Source of the DNA: an uncultured Lachnospiraceae bacterium
GTDB taxonomy: Bacteria; Bacillota; Clostridia; Lachnospirales; Lachnospiraceae
NCBI GenBank assembly: GCA_902781215.1
Contig: CACZIO010000009.1
Span: forward strand, 1 to 59,195
Direction of reading: 5' to 3'
DNA: 59,195 nt
Under the pieces are notes generated by a model. The model saw only the letters and a program-made list of their open reading frames with translations. It searched no databases and was not told the origin of the DNA. Positions 16,859 through 25,715 of this stretch are shown here, piece by piece (positions within the stretch are counted from its first letter, which is position 1; each line of letters begins with the position of its first letter). The translations under genes were made by a program, and so were the position numbers.

Positions 16859-17524
16859 TCAATCATCATCAACTTCTTTGGAAAAGTCGCGGATGTCACC
16901 TGTCCTGGCGTCGATCTCGTATTCATATTCTGTATTACCGCTGTAGAACTCGATCTCGTATTCCTCACCTTCGCTGTCATCATCATCGAATTTAGCGGTG
17001 GAGAACCTGACCTGGCCTTCCGTCAGTCCGGCGTGGTCGAGAGCGATCTTTTTTGCCTCATCTACGCTGAGATAACGGGGCTTCGATTCTGTCTGTGGTG
17101 CGGCAGGCGCTGCATTTCCGGTATCCTGACCGGAGGCGGTATCGGCGGCCTGCAGGTCCGTTTTCTCCTTCTGTCGGCTGTCTGTCTGCTCAGCTGCCGT
17201 CCTTGTCCCGCTGGTCTTTACCTCCTTGTCCAGGACAGAGCCGTCCTCTGCAAGGATCTCGTATTCATATTTGGCCTGGCCGGCGTGAAACTCAATATCA
17301 TAGACATATCTGCCCTTATCTCTCTCCAGATAAGTGTGCAGGCTGGAGACTTCATCCCAGGTGATATCTGCATCCAGGATCGCGAATTCCTCTGCGGCAC
17401 CCTCGCCGATCAGGTTGTTTTTACTGACGACAGATCCCGCATAGACAGTTCCGCCTCCGATACATGCAATGGTCAGGATGGCTGCGAGTCCCTTCATCGT
17501 TGAACTGCTCATTTTTATATGCAT
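16859..17524 (-). CDS. PepSY domain protein, exported
   Basis: 221 aa, ATG with AGGAGGAAAT upstream. The N-terminus (MKGLAAILTIACIGGGTVYA) is a signal peptide or membrane anchor. Two PepSY domains follow, at about residues 40-100 (ITWDEVSSL, YVYDIEFHAG, KYEYEI) and 148-216 (LSVDEAKKIALDHAG, EYEIEFYSG, YEYEIDARTG), joined by an Ala/Gln/Thr linker. PepSY domains often inhibit or chaperone extracellular peptidases. The gene lies downstream of a two-component system with a terminator between, a common arrangement in which the PepSY protein is part of the regulon or modulates the sensor. Confidence 0.85.
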   Translation of the reverse strand: MHIKMSSSTMKGLAAILTIACIGGGTVYAGSVVSKNNLIGEGAAEEFAILDADITWDEVSSLHTYLERDKGRYVYDIEFHAGQAKYEYEILAEDGSVLDKEVKTSGTRTAAEQTDSRQKEKTDLQAADTASGQDTGNAAPAAPQTESKPRYLSVDEAKKIALDHAGLTEGQVRFSTAKFDDDDSEGEEYEIEFYSGNTEYEYEIDARTGDIRDFSKEVDDD

Positions 17525-17621
17525 CCCGATTTCCTCCTGCTTTCTCTCCTGCTCTGTTCACAGAATACACACAAAAGATTAAAGAATTCTTAGAAAACAT
17601 CATTAATTTTAATTAATTGCA

Positions 17622-17661
17622 TAAAAAATGGGCAGCCTGTCTGCAGGGCTGTCCATTTTAA
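17622..17661 (-). terminator. terminator between sensor kinase and PepSY gene
   Basis: An imperfect stem AAATGG-CAGCC / GGCTG-CCATTT surrounds a CTGCAGACA loop and is followed on the minus strand by TTTTTTATG. It lies about 40 bp past the kinase stop codon. Confidence 0.75.
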
Positions 17662-17701
17662 AACAGCACAATAATATTTTTGAGCTTCTGTGCTCAATTC
17701 T

Positions 17702-19177
17702 CTAATCCACCGATTCATTTGTATCGCTTGACTCCTCCGAGACCGGAAAGTGCAGGCGGAAGGTGCTGCCCTGGCCGGGTGCACTTTCCAGTGTGACCCT
17801 TCCCCCGTGGAGATCCATGATCTTCCGGACCATGGACAGCCCGAGGCCTGCGCCGGGGATGCCCTTCGCGGAGCTTCTGGACGGGTCTGCGCGGTAGAAG
17901 CGCTCGAAGATCCTCTCCTGCTCGTCGCGGGATATGCCGGGGCCGTGATCGGTGACCGCACAGACGGCCTCCGTGGCTTTTGTCTGACGATTTATCTCCA
18001 TTCCCAGAGCAACATGGATGGCCGGAACCGGCCCGCCGTATTTTCTCGCATTGTCGAGGACATTCTGAACAGCCCGTTCGACCAGGATCAGGTTGCCCTG
18101 TATACGGATCCCATCCTCGATAGCAGTCGTCAGTTCGAGGTCAGGCCCCTTCATGATCTCCAGGTCTGCCACACAGGCCCGGATGGTCTGTGTCAGATCC
18201 ATCGGTTCCAGAGGATAATTCTCCGGTCTCATTTCCAGGCGCGTGTAGTCCAGCATGGATGTAATGAGGGCATTCATGCGCCCGGACTGTCGCCTGATCA
18301 CTTGAAGGGCGCGCCGGTATTCCTCCGGGCTCCTCTCCTGCTCCAGTGCCAGCTCGGTCTGTGCCTGGATGACCGTCATGGGTGTTCTCAGCTCGTGGGA
18401 GGCATCCGAGGTGAACTGCTGCTCTGTCGCGAAAGCGTGTTCGAGCCTGTCCAGCATTCCGTTGAAGGCGACTCCCAGGTCGAATAACTCCGTATCCAGG
18501 TCATCCAGCCGGATGCGCCGGGCCAGGTCCGTCTCCTTGGTGATGGACATGGCGGTCTGTTCGATCCTGCGGACCGGCATCAGGCCCCTTCTGGCCGTGA
18601 TCCAGCTGCCAGCGATTCCGATAATGATGAGGACCGGGAAAAAAAAGATCGCGGTATGGAAAATATCGACCAGCTGCATTTCTTCCGCGGAGAGTGATAC
18701 GACGCCCCGGAGCCAGAGATCGGTCTTGCCCTCCCCGGTCAGCTTCCGGTCATAGACGTAGTAGCGGGTGTTATCCCCGGCTCTGTAGCGGTAGACGCGG
18801 GTACCGGTAAACTCCTCCCCCTCCATTTCTCTGGAGATCGGGTTCTTGCCGTAGAGCATCCTGCCGTCCGACGTGTACAGAGCGGTCTGGACATCGTCGA
18901 TCACATCGAGATAGTCATCGTCGATCTCGAGCCATCCGTCCCCGTACTGAATATATACATTGTCCCGGTCTGTATTCTGCTGGCGCTGTGCATCGGTGAG
19001 ATAGCCGATCTTGTCAGAGTTTTCGTTGACAGAGCCCATCAGATAGCCTCTCACGGTTTTCTGCAGAATGGAGGCGCTGACGATCCGGAAGACCAGATAG
19101 GTCAACAGCACCAGGACGACCAGGATAAAGGTAAACCAGACTGCGATCCTGACTGTGATTGAGCGTCTTCGTTTCAT
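17702..19177 (-). CDS. two-component sensor histidine kinase (HAMP type)
   Basis: 491 aa. There are two membrane helices (about residues 9-30 and 168-190) around an extracytoplasmic sensor of about 135 residues, then HAMP, HisKA with H261 (DASHELRTP) and the HATPase_c domain with the N box NVLDNARKYGG, DHGPGI and GAGLGLSMV. It autophosphorylates on His and passes phosphate to the response regulator encoded 72 bp upstream. The EnvZ/OmpR-like architecture and the downstream PepSY gene suggest sensing at the envelope; the stimulus is unknown. Confidence 0.93.
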   Translation of the reverse strand: MKRRRSITVRIAVWFTFILVVLVLLTYLVFRIVSASILQKTVRGYLMGSVNENSDKIGYLTDAQRQQNTDRDNVYIQYGDGWLEIDDDYLDVIDDVQTALYTSDGRMLYGKNPISREMEGEEFTGTRVYRYRAGDNTRYYVYDRKLTGEGKTDLWLRGVVSLSAEEMQLVDIFHTAIFFFPVLIIIGIAGSWITARRGLMPVRRIEQTAMSITKETDLARRIRLDDLDTELFDLGVAFNGMLDRLEHAFATEQQFTSDASHELRTPMTVIQAQTELALEQERSPEEYRRALQVIRRQSGRMNALITSMLDYTRLEMRPENYPLEPMDLTQTIRACVADLEIMKGPDLELTTAIEDGIRIQGNLILVERAVQNVLDNARKYGGPVPAIHVALGMEINRQTKATEAVCAVTDHGPGISRDEQERIFERFYRADPSRSSAKGIPGAGLGLSMVRKIMDLHGGRVTLESAPGQGSTFRLHFPVSEESSDTNESVD

Positions 19178-19249
19178 ACTTACCTTTCATGTTGAAAAAA
19201 CACCGGTGCATGCTCGTGGCTTATCAAGGCCGCCTGTTCAGCTCATTGC

Positions 19250-19921
19250 TCATTCCGCGCGCATGACGTAGCCGACACCTCTGACCGTGTGGATCAGCTT
19301 CCGGGCCTGACCGCCGTCGATCTTTTTGCGCAGGTAACTGATATAGACATCGACGACGTTGGTCCCGCCCTCATAATCGAAGTTCCAGATGTGGTTCTCG
19401 ATCTTTTCACGGCTCAGGACGATCCCCTGGTTGTGCATCAGATAGGCCAGAAGCTGGTATTCCTTCGCGGACAGGGAGATTCTTTTTCCGCCGCGCGTGA
19501 CTTCGCGGCTTCCGATGTCCAGGGTCAGGTCATCGATTTCCAGAATGTTCCGGCTGCCGCCGTGGGCTGTGCGCGTCAGGACCCGCACGCGCGCCATCAG
19601 CTCGTCCAGCGAAAAGGGCTTGACCAGGTAGTCATTGGCACCTGAATCCAGGCCGCGCACACGGTCTTCAATGGAATCCCGGGCGGTCAGGAACAGCACC
19701 GGCGTGTGGTGTCCGCTGCTGCGGAGCCTCTGCAGAACCTGAAAGCCGTCCATGCCGGGCATCATGATATCCAGGATCGCCAGGTCGTATTCCGCCGTGC
19801 TCAGAAACAGGTCCGCATCCGTCCCGTCCATGCAGCTGTCGACACTGTAGCCCGCGTCCGTCAGTTTTGTCACCAGGATCCCGTTCAGATCCCGCTCATC
19901 CTCCGCGATCAGAATCCGCAT
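19250..19921 (-). CDS. OmpR/PhoB family response regulator
   Basis: 223 aa from ATG 19921, which has GGAGG five bases upstream; a GTG four codons earlier is unlikely. The receiver domain has acidic pocket E7-D8, phospho-acceptor D51 (LAILDIMMP) and the conserved K in YLVKPF. The C-terminal winged helix (about 130-223) is of the Trans_reg_C type. It is the cognate partner of the kinase that follows. It acts as a DNA-binding regulator in the cytoplasm; targets may include the downstream PepSY gene. Confidence 0.95.
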   Translation of the reverse strand: MRILIAEDERDLNGILVTKLTDAGYSVDSCMDGTDADLFLSTAEYDLAILDIMMPGMDGFQVLQRLRSSGHHTPVLFLTARDSIEDRVRGLDSGANDYLVKPFSLDELMARVRVLTRTAHGGSRNILEIDDLTLDIGSREVTRGGKRISLSAKEYQLLAYLMHNQGIVLSREKIENHIWNFDYEGGTNVVDVYISYLRKKIDGGQARKLIHTVRGVGYVMRAE

Positions 19922-19973
19922 ATCCACCTCCACAGAAAATACGGTAAATCACTTATATTTCATACAAATTATA

Positions 19974-20013
19974 ACAAAAAAAGCTATCACAAAAAAAGCT
20001 ATCACAAAAAAAG
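19974..20013. repeat. 15-bp tandem repeat upstream of the response regulator
   Basis: ACAAAAAAAGCTATC occurs at 19974-19988 and 19989-20003, followed by a partial third copy (ACAAAAAAAG) that merges into the terminator of the next upstream unit. Confidence 0.8.
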
Positions 20014-20034
20014 ACAGCTTCTAAAGAAACTGTC
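20006..20034 (-). terminator. strong intrinsic terminator (minus strand)
   Basis: On the minus strand the stem GACAG-T-TTCT / AGAA-G-CTGTC is followed directly by seven T. No gene is recognised upstream of it; it closes the orphan transcription unit that begins near 20398. Confidence 0.8.
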
Positions 20035-20398
20035 CCTATATGGCACGAAGCAGCCGGCCGCTATACTGCTGCACATGCTACATCGGGCGGCGGGGCTGCC
20101 TGTCCGGTAAGATCACGGTGGCTTCTCCGGCCCTGCGCCACACACACAAATGCACCCCGCAGCTGCCGATGTCTTCTCCAGGTGCCAGCGTGAAGGAAAC
20201 AAGGGACAGGCGGGGTGCATCACCGCTGTACGTGATGGAAGAACACATCCGGCAGTGGAATAAACCAGGTTTCCGAATGGATCTGAACAGCTGCCAGGTA
20301 CAGCCGCAGGAACTTATAAACAGTCATCCTATAAGATTTTTGCATAAGCCCTGCATAAATTGCCCACAATATGTGGATAAATATTAGTTCCCTAACTA
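20006..20398 (-). other. orphan transcription unit, structured RNA or small protein
   Basis: A consensus promoter and an intrinsic terminator bracket about 390 nt with no recognised gene. The unit contains a perfect 10-bp long-range stem (TGCACCCCGC 20151-20160 / GCGGGGTGCA 20210-20219). A possible 41-codon frame on the minus strand starts MQKSYRMTVYKFLRLYLAAV with only a weak ribosome binding site (AGGG). It may be a regulatory RNA, a small membrane protein gene or a decayed gene. No known RNA family is recognised. Confidence 0.35.
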
Positions 20399-20399
20399 A
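20384..20399. promoter_or_regulatory. palindromic operator-like site at a transcription start
   Basis: TTAGTTCCCTAACTAA: 6-bp arms TTAGTT/AACTAA around a 4-bp centre, placed just downstream of the -10 box of the orphan promoter. Position and form suit a dimeric repressor; the half-site resembles MarR-family operators in Firmicutes. The regulator is not identified. Confidence 0.5.
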
Positions 20400-20404
20400 C
20401 GGTT

Positions 20405-20433
20405 TATATAGCACAGACTGCTGTTATTGTCAA
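20405..20433 (-). promoter_or_regulatory. strong sigma-A type promoter (minus strand)
   Basis: On the minus strand TTGACA (20428-20433), 17-bp spacer, TATATA (20405-20410). It points away from the lysozyme gene, toward the response regulator, and drives the orphan unit. Confidence 0.7.
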
Positions 20434-20503
20434 CGGTTATAATAAAAATGCTTCCGTGAAACAATATATATACATATGCACCAAAAATGAAGGCTATTCA
20501 CAA

Positions 20504-20540
20504 TAAAAGAGAACAGGGGTTTCCCTCCTGTTCTCTTTTA
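20504..20540. terminator. bidirectional terminator after the lysozyme gene
   Basis: TAAAAGAGAACAGG (20504-20517) and CCTGTTCTCTTTTA (20527-20540) form a perfect 14-bp stem around GGTTTCCCT. A/T tracts on both sides allow function on either strand. It lies about 150 bp past the stop codon of the lysozyme gene. Confidence 0.8.
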
Positions 20541-20691
20541 TAATCATACATATTTACCGGCTCGGTTTTCCCGGCATGGATGTCTTTTACGCCGGTCCGC
20601 TTTTTATATGCGTCTTATCTTCTTTCATAGCCGGTGATCATGGTCATCACAAAGCAGCAGACCGTCGCCTATGCAAAGAATTTATGCCATT

Positions 20692-23133
20692 TCATCTCCT
20701 GTCCTCCTCAAAATGATGCTCGATCGACAGTTCTGTAGTTTCTCCCTTATGTTCCACAGAGAAGGTGATGACGTAGAGCCGCTCATCATCTTCATCCTGT
20801 TCCACAGAGACCTTCACTTGCTCCGTGATATCATCTCCGGATCCGGACTCAGCACGGAGAACATCCTCTTCCCGAAGCTGTCTGAGTAGTTTGTCCGTAT
20901 CCTCCAGATCTTTTTCCCCAAGTTCAGACAGGAAATCTTCTGCATTGTGGAGCGAGATCGACGGCTCGTCCTCATCACCGTCGGATTGCGCAGATGAGAT
21001 CACCTGATTCTCCTCGTCGTCCTCTACATCGGTGATGATCCTGATCTCCTGATCCTCATCCTTTTTCTCATCTTCATCGGATGTTTCTTCATCAGATGCT
21101 TCTTTATCAGTTGCTTCTTTACCGGATGTCTCTTTATCGGAGTTTTCCTGATCAGAGGTCATATTACTATCTTCAGCTGCCTCTCCATCTTCGGAATGAT
21201 TCTCATCTTCCTCAGACTGATCCGCCTGGTCGGAAGTCCCGCCTGCATCAGCAGTCTCATCCTTCCCGGAAGAATCCTTCTCTTCTTTTTCCGTGTCCTT
21301 GTCTGCAGAATCTTTTTCGTCCGCAGCATTGTCTTCCGTGCTGCCGCCGTCAGATTCTTCTGTTTCGTCTTCCTGATCGGATCCGGCTTCCGCGTCGTCC
21401 GCGTCAGCCTTTTCAGATCCGGACTCTGGATCGCTCTCCTTCACATCACCGCTCTCCGTGTCAGCATCGCTGTCTTCGGTATCTGCGTCGGTGTCTTCGG
21501 TGTCAGCGCCGGCGGTGTCCTCTTCTGTTTCCTGCGCCGGTTCAGCAGTCCAGACAGGGCCGGGCACCTCTTCGGCGTCCTCCTCATCTTCTGCGGCCTG
21601 CTCTTCCTGCACAGCTGCAGCCAGAGCGGGATGCTCCTCTGAGACAAGGGGATTCTCTTTGAATTCCGGAAGTGCCAGGGTCAGACCCTTCATGGAATCC
21701 CCGGGAAGGCCTGCCGGAAGACCGCCGGAGGCATCCTCATCACCGGAGGCGTCTTCATCCGCCGACATGGCAGCTGCCTGCATGGACTGCGCCGCTGCGA
21801 GGTAGTCATCCTCAGGTGTTTCCTGCGTCTCTTCCGCCTGCTCAGCCGCGCGCAGCAGCTGTTCAACAGAGGAAAGCTTTTCTTCTTCCTGCGTGTCTCC
21901 GTCTGCTTCCTCCTCCTGGACGGCAGATGCTGTCAGCAGGGAAAGGGGTGCGCCGGCGCCTTCCTCCTTCTTCTGCGCAGAACCAAGCGCGAAGAGAATG
22001 GGTGCAGAGACCGCGGGCTGTGGATCCGCTTCCTGTACGGAGGCAGAATCGGTTTCCTCCTGTGCAGCTGCCGCCTGCGCCTTATCCTCTGCGGGAGAAT
22101 TCTCAGAAGAAGCAGCAGAGGTCTCATTCTGAACTTCGCTGTCTTCCGCCATATCTTCCGCGCTTTCAGCTTCCGCGGAAGCAAGGGCCGTCTCCTCCTG
22201 CGCAGACTCTTCTGCCGCGGAGGCGATCCACACAGGCGCAAATTCCTTCATGGCGGCGGATGCCTGGACGTTGCCGTAGTCATCGAGCAGGTACCAGTCT
22301 TCGCCGTCGCGAAGAACACCGGTGATCAGACTTCCGTCCTCGCCGAAGTAGTAGCTGCGGCCGTCGATCTTTTTCCAGCCGGTGGTCATGACGCCGTCTT
22401 CGTCAAAATAATAGCGCTCACCGTCTACGGTGCGCCAGCCGCTGATGCGGTTGCCGTCATTGTCAAAGAAAAAGGTCTCATCTTCGATGGTGAGCCAGTC
22501 TGTCTGATAGGATCCGTCGCGCAAGATGTAGTGCCAAATGCCGTCGACCTGGTACCATTCGGCGGGGCGATAGGAATCCCAGAATGTTCCGCTGGCGAGA
22601 CCGCCGCGGTAGACGGAGACGCTCCCGCGGCTGGCGGGGGCTTCGAAGTGATAGCAATAGTACTGTCCGGCATTGTAGGCGCCGTCCTGCGTGTTCTCCA
22701 CAGACCGCAGGTAGGCTTCCACACCGGGATAGTGGCTGTTCAGCTCGTACTCAAGATAGGCCAGCTGACCATCGATGGTCGTATAGTCATAGCCGTTGGA
22801 CCGGCACCAGCTCTGAAGACGGCCATAGCGGCCGCCCGTCCACTGACAGAGGCCGTAGCTGCCGCCGCCTGCATTCCAGGCGTGCGGGTTAAAGGTGGAT
22901 TCACAGCGGATATTGGCCATGATCCCGCAGGCTGCCGCCTCCGTATAGCCAAGCTCCTGGGTCAGATATTCAAAAATATAATCGGCGTTCTCACCCCATG
23001 TCGCTGCTGTCGCAGTGACTGCGCCGGCACCGCCCGCCGCGAGGGTTCCCGCAAGGGTCCCGCTCACCAGCAGGCCGGCAATGCGCCGGGCCGCCTGTGT
23101 TTTACGTCCGATCCTGCATTTACTGTTTTTCAA
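20692..23133 (-). CDS. secreted phage-tail-type lysozyme with wall-binding repeats and acidic tail
   Basis: 813 aa, TTG start after AAGGGAG. The signal peptide covers about residues 1-44. A phage tail lysozyme-like domain (about 45-185) has CGIMANIRCESTFNPHAW, with a catalytic-type Glu, and GSYGLCQWTGGRYGRL. Four or five glucan/choline-binding repeats follow (about 188-290, GWRTVDGERYYFDEDG, GWKKIDGRSYYFGEDG). About 480 residues of Glu/Asp/Ala/Ser-rich, probably disordered sequence come next, then a small charged C-terminal segment of about 40 residues (VKVSVEQDEDD, YVITFSVEHKG). It probably hydrolyses glycan strands at the surface. No prophage genes are near and no LPXTG motif is visible. 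Confidence 0.85.
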   Translation of the reverse strand: MKNSKCRIGRKTQAARRIAGLLVSGTLAGTLAAGGAGAVTATAATWGENADYIFEYLTQELGYTEAAACGIMANIRCESTFNPHAWNAGGGSYGLCQWTGGRYGRLQSWCRSNGYDYTTIDGQLAYLEYELNSHYPGVEAYLRSVENTQDGAYNAGQYYCYHFEAPASRGSVSVYRGGLASGTFWDSYRPAEWYQVDGIWHYILRDGSYQTDWLTIEDETFFFDNDGNRISGWRTVDGERYYFDEDGVMTTGWKKIDGRSYYFGEDGSLITGVLRDGEDWYLLDDYGNVQASAAMKEFAPVWIASAAEESAQEETALASAEAESAEDMAEDSEVQNETSAASSENSPAEDKAQAAAAQEETDSASVQEADPQPAVSAPILFALGSAQKKEEGAGAPLSLLTASAVQEEEADGDTQEEEKLSSVEQLLRAAEQAEETQETPEDDYLAAAQSMQAAAMSADEDASGDEDASGGLPAGLPGDSMKGLTLALPEFKENPLVSEEHPALAAAVQEEQAAEDEEDAEEVPGPVWTAEPAQETEEDTAGADTEDTDADTEDSDADTESGDVKESDPESGSEKADADDAEAGSDQEDETEESDGGSTEDNAADEKDSADKDTEKEEKDSSGKDETADAGGTSDQADQSEEDENHSEDGEAAEDSNMTSDQENSDKETSGKEATDKEASDEETSDEDEKKDEDQEIRIITDVEDDEENQVISSAQSDGDEDEPSISLHNAEDFLSELGEKDLEDTDKLLRQLREEDVLRAESGSGDDITEQVKVSVEQDEDDERLYVITFSVEHKGETTELSIEHHFEEDRR

Positions 23134-23173
23134 ATAGAATCGCTCCCTTCTGCAAGGATATTACAACTATCCA

Positions 23174-23202
23174 ATTATATAGGAAACAATTCATATTTTC
23201 AA
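23174..23202 (-). promoter_or_regulatory. promoter of the lysozyme gene
   Basis: On the minus strand TTGAAA (23197-23202), 17-bp spacer, TATAAT (23174-23179), 41 bp ahead of the TTG start. The whole interval is AT-rich. Confidence 0.75.
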
Positions 23203-23299
23203 CTTAATATGTAACAAAGTTGTAATTATTTAGACATTTTTCACATCTTTCACACAATTTGATAGATGCAGACCCGTTCCGGGACACCCGATCCATCAT

Positions 23300-24856
23300 T
23301 CACCCCTGTAAAAGCACCTCCTCCAGGGTCTTTTGCAGGGCCGCCAGGTCGATCGGCTTGGCGATATGGGCATTCATCCCCGCCTCTACGGAGGCCCTGA
23401 CATCTTCTGTAAAGGCATTGGCAGACATGGCGATGACCGGGATCCTGGCCGGATAAGGTGCCTGCATGGCCCGGATCGCCCTTGTGGCCGCATAGCCGTC
23501 CATTTCCGGCATCTGGATGTCCATGAGGATGCATCGATAGGTACAGTGGGCCGATGCGGCGACGAGGTTCACCGCCTCTTTTCCGTTCACGGCCGTCTCA
23601 CAGACAAATCCCATCTGCTCCAGCAGGAGGCAGGCAATCTCACGGTTGACCTCCATATCGTCGACGACCAGGACCCGGACGCCCGCAAAGCCCTCTGTCA
23701 GCCCCTGTGGACAGAGGATCGCGCTCTCGCCGGGCTCTCCGGCCGTATTCTGTTGATCCATCTCCTGCCCCTGATGAGCCGCTGTGCGGAGGCGCAGCCG
23801 CACGGTAAAGGTCGTTCCACATCCCGGCGCAGTGTCGACGGTGATCGCGCCTCCCATGAGATCCAGGATCTTTTTTGTGATCGCCATTCCGAGCCCGGTC
23901 CCCTGGATGCCGCTGACAGTAGAACTGCGCTCCCGCTCAAAGGCTTCAAAAACATGGGCCGCAAAGCCGGGATCCATGCCGATCCCGTTGTCCCGGACCC
24001 GGATCCGGTAGAAGGCTGCGTCCCTTCTCTCTGCCGGCTCCGCGTCCGCCTGTACAGTATCCGGCGAGGCAGCGGGCTGTTCTTGTTCGAGCGTGACCGT
24101 GACCTCTCCACCTTCCGGCGTAAATTTACAGGCATTGCTGATCAGGTTGAGCATGACCCTCATCAGCCTCGCCTCATCAAAAAAGACATAGCGGTTTTGA
24201 AGATTGACCGGCTCAACCGTGTATTTGATCCCCTTCTCTTCCATCTGCAGCTCGAACAGCTCATGCACCTCGTTCAGGATCATCAGCAGGTCGCCGGGCG
24301 TCTCATGCAGCTCCATTTTGCCGCTCTCGATCCGGCTCATCTCCAGAACATCATTGATCAGATCCAGCAGGTGGCGGCCGGAGTGTTCGATCTTATCCAG
24401 GTAGGACCGCACGGCCGCCGGATCCTCTTCGTTTTTTGCCAGACCGGTGAATCCGATGATCGCGTTCATGGGCGTCCGGATATCGTGAGACATATTGGAA
24501 AGAAAAGCGGATTTTGCTTCACTGGCCGCGCGGGCTGTCTCCAGAGCCTCCTCCAGGGCGAGATTTTCACGAATACGTTTGACGACATAGACCAGGAGCC
24601 GGATGGTCAGCAATACAAAAATACTGCCGCCAAAAAGAATACTGCCGACCATGACATCGGGCTTTCCGAAAAAGCCGACCCAGATATATCCGATCAGGAA
24701 GAGCACCAGCAGGACAAAGGGCGTATACAGGATCGCCCTGCCGGCAGACAAAAGACCGGCGATCGTCCCATCCTTCAGAAAGCAGCCGTATCGATAAATA
24801 TTGTAGACCATGATCAGACTGCCGCAGGCAATCATGCAATATGTGAGAAGATTCAT
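23300..24856 (-). CDS. hybrid sensor histidine kinase with receiver domain
   Basis: 518 aa, ATG after AAGGAG. Three or four hydrophobic segments fill the first 95 residues with little extracellular part. HisKA (H124 in [13 protein letters not shown]) and HATPase_c ([32 protein letters not shown]) follow, then a C-terminal receiver with phospho-acceptor D446 ([14 protein letters not shown]) and AKPIDL. No output domain is fused and no response regulator or Hpt protein is adjacent, so the phosphorelay partner must lie elsewhere. This kinase type is common in gut Clostridia; its signal is unknown. Confidence 0.92.
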   Translation of the reverse strand: MNLLTYCMIACGSLIMVYNIYRYGCFLKDGTIAGLLSAGRAILYTPFVLLVLFLIGYIWVGFFGKPDVMVGSILFGGSIFVLLTIRLLVYVVKRIRENLALEEALETARAASEAKSAFLSNMSHDIRTPMNAIIGFTGLAKNEEDPAAVRSYLDKIEHSGRHLLDLINDVLEMSRIESGKMELHETPGDLLMILNEVHELFELQMEEKGIKYTVEPVNLQNRYVFFDEARLMRVMLNLISNACKFTPEGGEVTVTLEQEQPAASPDTVQADAEPAERRDAAFYRIRVRDNGIGMDPGFAAHVFEAFERERSSTVSGIQGTGLGMAITKKILDLMGGAITVDTAPGCGTTFTVRLRLRTAAHQGQEMDQQNTAGEPGESAILCPQGLTEGFAGVRVLVVDDMEVNREIACLLLEQMGFVCETAVNGKEAVNLVAASAHCTYRCILMDIQMPEMDGYAATRAIRAMQAPYPARIPVIAMSANAFTEDVRASVEAGMNAHIAKPIDLAALQKTLEEVLLQG

Positions 24857-24983
24857 CCCGGAAGCTCCTTTTCATGCCGGTCAACAGGTTGTTGAGCATA
24901 TCAGTCATCATCAACCGTATCAGTCAGTGTGCTTCAAACTCCATCAGTCAGCGGCTCATTCCGCCGCCGCATCCGTCACTCCG

Positions 24984-25697
24984 TCACTTTGTAATTCGCG
25001 TCGCATTTATCTCCTCGATCCAGCGCTGCGCCCGGCTGTGGACTGTTCTTTCATCGGGCTCCAATCTGCCCGAGAGCATCTCTGTAAGAAGGATATGATA
25101 GAGTTTCCTTCTCGCAGCCGAATTCTCCAGGCCCCGCCGCGCCTGAACACGCAGGTCTCCCATTCTGTCGAGGATCTCCTCCACCCGGTCAGGCAGATTC
25201 TCTTCTGCATTTCTGCGCAGATATGCGGCCAGGGCCGGGCTTTTGCCATCGGTCGAAAAGGCAATGGTCAGGTCTCCCCTCTTCACGACAGCCGGCAGGA
25301 AGAAGGTGCACAGGGAAGGGGCGTCCGGAACATTGACCTGGATGCCCGCCTCGCGGCAAAGAGAAGCGATCCGGTGATTGCGGATCGGATCATCCGTGGA
25401 GGCGATGCAGAAGTCGACCCCGGACAGATCCTCCGGCGTGAACTTCCTTCGGAGGATCTGAAAGCTGCCGGCGGGGTCCCCTTTGCTTCCCTGGCGGCCT
25501 CGCCCGTCTTCGCTCTCTGCACACCCGGTCTTGTCTTCGCCTTCTGCTATGCAGTCCTGTCCGCCACAGTCTGTCAGGACCGTGACCCTGTCCGTGAACT
25601 GCCGGATCAGGCGGATCTTTCTCTGCGCGATCCCGCCGTAACCGACCACAAGAAATTGTTTATCATCAATGACCTGCATCAGTGGAAACACCGACAT
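24984..25697 (-). CDS. precorrin-2 dehydrogenase / sirohydrochlorin ferrochelatase domain protein
   Basis: 237 aa, CysG N-terminal/Met8-type. The Rossmann start FPLMQVIDDKQFLVVGYGGIAQRKI binds NAD; FCIASTDDPIRNHRIASLCREAGIQVNV and the following FFLPAVVKRGDLTIAFSTDGKSPALA are family signatures with the Asp used in chemistry. It oxidises precorrin-2 to sirohydrochlorin and may insert iron to make siroheme. A polar, low-complexity insert (about residues 45-80) is unusual. No other tetrapyrrole gene is in the window. It lies 18 bp downstream of mazG, probably in the same transcript. Confidence 0.88.
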   Translation of the reverse strand: MSVFPLMQVIDDKQFLVVGYGGIAQRKIRLIRQFTDRVTVLTDCGGQDCIAEGEDKTGCAESEDGRGRQGSKGDPAGSFQILRRKFTPEDLSGVDFCIASTDDPIRNHRIASLCREAGIQVNVPDAPSLCTFFLPAVVKRGDLTIAFSTDGKSPALAAYLRRNAEENLPDRVEEILDRMGDLRVQARRGLENSAARRKLYHILLTEMLSGRLEPDERTVHSRAQRWIEEINATRITK

Positions 25698-25715
25698 CCT
25701 CGTCCTTCTTTCTGT

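Noticed and set aside
20040-20387. 115-codon plus-strand frame in the gap between response regulator and lysozyme genes
   Set aside because: No ribosome binding site, no domain, and the promoter and terminator signals of this region are on the other strand.
20692-23133. Prophage signal from the phage tail lysozyme-type domain
   Set aside because: No capsid, tail, integrase or attachment sites nearby; the protein has a signal peptide and wall-binding repeats typical of a host secreted hydrolase.
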